The translations under genes and the position numbers were made by a program. DNA of 64,000 bases. It comes from Phocoena phocoena. Lineage: Eukaryota > Chordata > Mammalia > Artiodactyla > Phocoenidae. The stretch covers positions 141,402,263-141,466,262 of the forward strand of contig NC_089221.1 of NCBI RefSeq assembly GCF_963924675.1. The letters are read 5' to 3'. Below the pieces are notes generated by a model. That model did no database searches. It saw nothing but the letters and a program-made list of their open reading frames with translations, and was not told the origin of the DNA. Below are positions 58,585 through 64,000 of this stretch, piece by piece. Every line of letters starts with the position of its first letter. Positions within the stretch are counted from its first letter, which is position 1.

Positions 58585-58880
58585 AAGAAAGTTTTAGGCA
58601 CACTAACAAACGTAGTAAGGTAGATAGCTGGGGGGGAAGCAGCCGCAAGGCACAGGGATATTAGCTCGGTGCTTTGTGACAGCCTGGAAGGGTGGGATGG
58701 GGAGAGTGGGAGGGAGGGAGACGCAAGAGGGAAGACATATGGGAACATATGTATATGTATAGCTGATTTACTTTGTTATAAAGCAGAAACTAACACACCA
58801 TTGTAAAGCAATTATACCCCAATAAAGATGTTTAAAAAAAATAAAAAATAAAAATAAAAAAAAAAAAAGAAAGTTTTAGG
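58585..58880 (+). mobile_element. 5'-truncated young L1 3' end
   Basis: Only about 268 bp of an L1 3' UTR plus A-rich tail were inserted (58599-58866). Phrases 'cacagggatattagctcggtgctttgtgac', 'gtatatgtatagctgatttactttg' and 'cattgtaaagcaattataccccaataaagatg' are typical of artiodactyl L1. A perfect 14-bp duplication, AAGAAAGTTTTAGG, lies at 58585-58598 and 58867-58880, with an L1-type A-rich start. It is a clear recent target-primed insertion. Confidence 0.95.
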
Positions 58881-59275
58881 GTTGACTGCAGAGATTCATG
58901 GGAGAAATTTTGAGATACTGAATTGTAATAGGAATAAGATGAAAGGTACAGATTGTAGATACCTAACCACATTTGTTGACTGGCTAGATGTAAAGAATGA
59001 AGGAGAGGAAAGAGGCAGCCCTGTCTCCTAGATGTTTTATGTAGGTGACTAGGTGGTGGTTAGATCTGAAATTGAGGTAGAGAACATCTTCCTTGTCATC
59101 TGTTTTGGGTTTATTATTGGTGATGGGTTTGGAGTGAATGATAAAACCCATCTTAAAGGATATATACTTTGTATGAATAAAATGAGACTTCTTGGATTTT
59201 ATATAGAAATTAATGCTAAAAATAAAATAGAACAAGTATAAGAAATGAGGTGGATTTGATAGGGTACAAAGAAAG
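58881..59275. other. Single-copy sequence
   Basis: Nothing is recognised before the PBX2/L1 composite. Confidence 0.5.
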
Positions 59276-59399
59276 CAGCTTTATTCTTCTTTCCCACTAT
59301 ATTCTCTGACCTGAAATTTCAGGTTGGTCCTCAAAGCTTTCCCAGTAATTTCCAAGGTTTCGACAAACGTCCTCATTAAAAATGCCCAGTCCACACACA

Positions 59400-61931
<2,532 letters not shown>

Positions 61932-61932
<1 letters not shown>

Positions 61933-62889
61933 TTTCTTAATTGTTTTGGGTTTGTTTCTCTTGGTCCTTTTCTTCTCTTGTGTTTCCCACTTAGAGAATT
62001 TCCTTTAGCATTTGTTGTAGAGCTGGTTTGGTGGTGCTGAATTCTCTTAGCTTTTGCTCATCTGTAAAGCTTTTGATTTCTCCATCGAATCTGAATGAGG
62101 TCCTTGCTGGGTAGAGTAATCTTGGTTGTAGTTTCTTCCCTTTCATCACTTTAAGTATATCATGCCACTCCCTTCTGGCTTGTAGAGTTTCTGCTGAGAA
62201 ATCAGATGTTAACCTTATGGGAGCTCCCTTGTATGTTATTTGTCATTTTTCCCTTGCTGCTTTCAATAATTTTTCTTTGTCTTTAATTCTTGCCAATTTG
62301 ATTAGTATGTGTCTCAGCATGTTTCTCCTTGGGTTTATCCTTATGAGTCTCGGCAATTCCTGGACTTGGGTGGCTATTTCCTTTCCCATGTTAAGGAAGT
62401 TTTTGACTATAATCTCTTCAAATATTTTCTCGGGTCGTTTCTCTCTCTCTTCTCCTTCTGGGACCCCTATAATGTGAATGTTGTTGTGTTTAATGTTGTC
62501 CCAGAGGTCTCTTAGGCTGTCTTCATTTCTTTTCATTCTTTTTTCTTTATTCTGTTCCACAGCAGTGAATTCCACCATTCTGTCTTCCAGGTCACTTATC
62601 CATTCTTTTGCCTCAGTTATTCTGCTATTGATTCCTTCTAGTGTATTTTTCATTTCAGTTATTGTATTGTTTATCTCTGTTTGTTCTTTAATTCTTCTAG
62701 ATCTTTGTTAAATATTTCTTGCATCTTCTCAATCTTTGCCTCCATTCTTCTTCCGAGGTCCTGGATCATCTTCACTGTTGTTATTCTGAATTCTTTTTCT
62801 GGAAGATTGCCTATGTCCATTTCATTTAGTTGTTTTTTGGGGGTTTTATCTTGTTCCTTCATCTGGTACATAGCCCTCTGCCTTTTCAT
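61932..62889 (-). pseudogene. L1 ORF1 (RNA-binding protein), broken
   Basis: ORF1 encodes the trimeric nucleic-acid chaperone of L1. The N-terminal part starts at 62889 and is rich in lysine and glutamate, with a coiled-coil pattern (DLGRRMEAKIEKMQE). The conserved middle follows in another frame (62653 to 62243: IIGVPEGEEREK and LIRINPRRNMLRHI), so a frameshift lies near 62655-62670 and a stop at 62243. The C-terminal domain continues in degraded form toward the ORF2 start. Confidence 0.88.
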
Positions 62890-62990
62890 CTTGTCTAACT
62901 TTCTGTGAATGTGGTTTTTGTTACACAGGCTGCAGGATTGTAGTTCTTCTTGCTTTTTCTGTCTGCCCTCTGGTCGCTGAGGCTATCTCC

Positions 62991-64000
62991 AGACAGCTTT
63001 ATTACCTCAAAGGCATCTCATCTTAAACCAATAGCATCGGTTGGTGGGAAAAAAAAGTCCAGATCATAGTTTCATAGTGTTAACTTAAATTTCCTCTATA
63101 CCAGGTTGGGCCAACTTATACTCAAAGTCTGCAGTGAGCTGGCTGAGCTAACGGTGAGAGTGGGAAAAGGGACTGGGGGCACCCTTAATTTCTCTCCTCT
63201 TCCCCCAACTTATTCTTCTTCACATCTTCCTCTACTATGCTGATTCTTGATCCTCCAGGGATGGGCAGAAGAGCAAAGTGAAATTAGGACAGACAAAGTG
63301 TTGCATGAGAGAATTGTACGTTTTACCAGGGTTCTCTGGATGAAGAATACTTCTACATTATGGAGTCTTTTGGAGTACTTTTGCAGGTTCCCTGGAGCTT
63401 ACCACCTCTAGGGTTCTGTAAGTATAGTTTGCTGATAAAGGCAGTGCTCCCTCTGTCTGCTTAGACCTCCCCTCACTGCCTACTTTCCAGTAGAGTCTTC
63501 ACAGTTACATGAAACCCATTTGAGTAAAGCCCATTTTAAGACTCCCTAACAAAGACATGAGGGACAAAACATCTTGTCTACCATGGTGGGAATGTGACTC
63601 ATTCCTATAAGAGGATGCTATCTTCATTCTGCTACCACATGTCTCTCTAGCCAGCCTCACTCTTATAGAATTTTTCTGACCTGAGCCCCTATATTCCTCA
63701 AACTCTAGAGGAATCTCATAATCTCTGAGTGTGGTTCCTTGAAGTCCTTCTGTTTGATTAGAGAAGGACATGGAGGAAGGCAGAGAAGATGCCCTAGTCT
63801 TCCAATATGTCCCTCCTTAAAAGAATTCTCTACAGTCTGCTTGATGGATTTCCTACCTTCCCCTCATACATTCTTCACCTAAGTAATGAGCCAATGGCTG
63901 CTAGTCTGGTTTCTTTATTTCTTAGCATATCTTGCATAGATATCTGATCTGAAATCTATTTTTTTCTGTTTTTTTGAGTCTAAGCCTAAAAACTTTTAAG
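62991..64000. other. Single-copy sequence to the window end
   Basis: No gene or named repeat is recognised. The minus-strand frame at 63505-63771 lacks a domain or homology that I can see. Confidence 0.5.

Overview
The window is mammalian nuclear DNA, almost certainly from a cetacean. The best evidence is ten tRNA-derived SINEs of the CHR type, the family shared by whales, hippos and ruminants. Six belong to a young, CpG-rich subtype that I know as typical of whales: it opens GGGCTTCCCTGGTGGCGCAG, keeps RNA polymerase III A and B boxes, ends in an A or AAAC tail, and mostly has clean 13-16 bp target-site duplications. The background is AT-rich and full of ancient placental repeats (MIR, L2, MER5, MER20, MLT1) plus lineage-specific LTRs and L1. 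I found no functional protein-coding gene or convincing exon. The window is either intergenic or inside a very large intron. Family names come from recalled consensus features, not a database search.

Layout. 1-12 kb: old L1, MIR, L2 and hAT copies, two SINEs, a MIR with a perfect 92-bp internal duplication, a MER20 nested in a MIR, and a 45-base poly-C tract. 12-16 kb: a solo LTR near 12.2-12.7 kb, then an MLT1 element split by a 466-bp solo LTR with a TTAG duplication. 16-29 kb: mostly single-copy sequence with MER5, MIR and L2 fragments. A repeat-poor stretch at 27.3-29.2 kb looks like possible regulatory DNA. 29.6-36 kb: a pair of inverted SINEs 144 bp apart, two L2 blocks, an MLT1 LTR, a strong CTCF-like site at 34.2 kb and another SINE. 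37.8-44.3 kb: a solo LTR, then a degenerate two-LTR ERV1-type provirus on the minus strand with integrase and env remnants. 44.6-58 kb: more SINEs, a 63-nt hairpin beside a TA repeat, and MLT1, L2 and MIR copies.

58.5-63 kb: a short L1 3' end with a clear target-site duplication, then the only recognisable gene-derived sequence, a broken processed copy of the TALE homeobox gene PBX2. It is cut off inside the C-terminal coding region and joined directly to an antisense L1 that has lost its own 3' half. A 10-bp direct repeat brackets the composite, which makes it the most unusual structure here.

I found no CRISPR array, operon, tRNA or rRNA gene, or new enzymatic system. The leads worth following are structural (the PBX2/L1 composite, the 92-bp duplication, the hairpin, the inverted SINE pair, the poly-C tract) and regulatory (the CTCF site and candidate conserved noncoding blocks).
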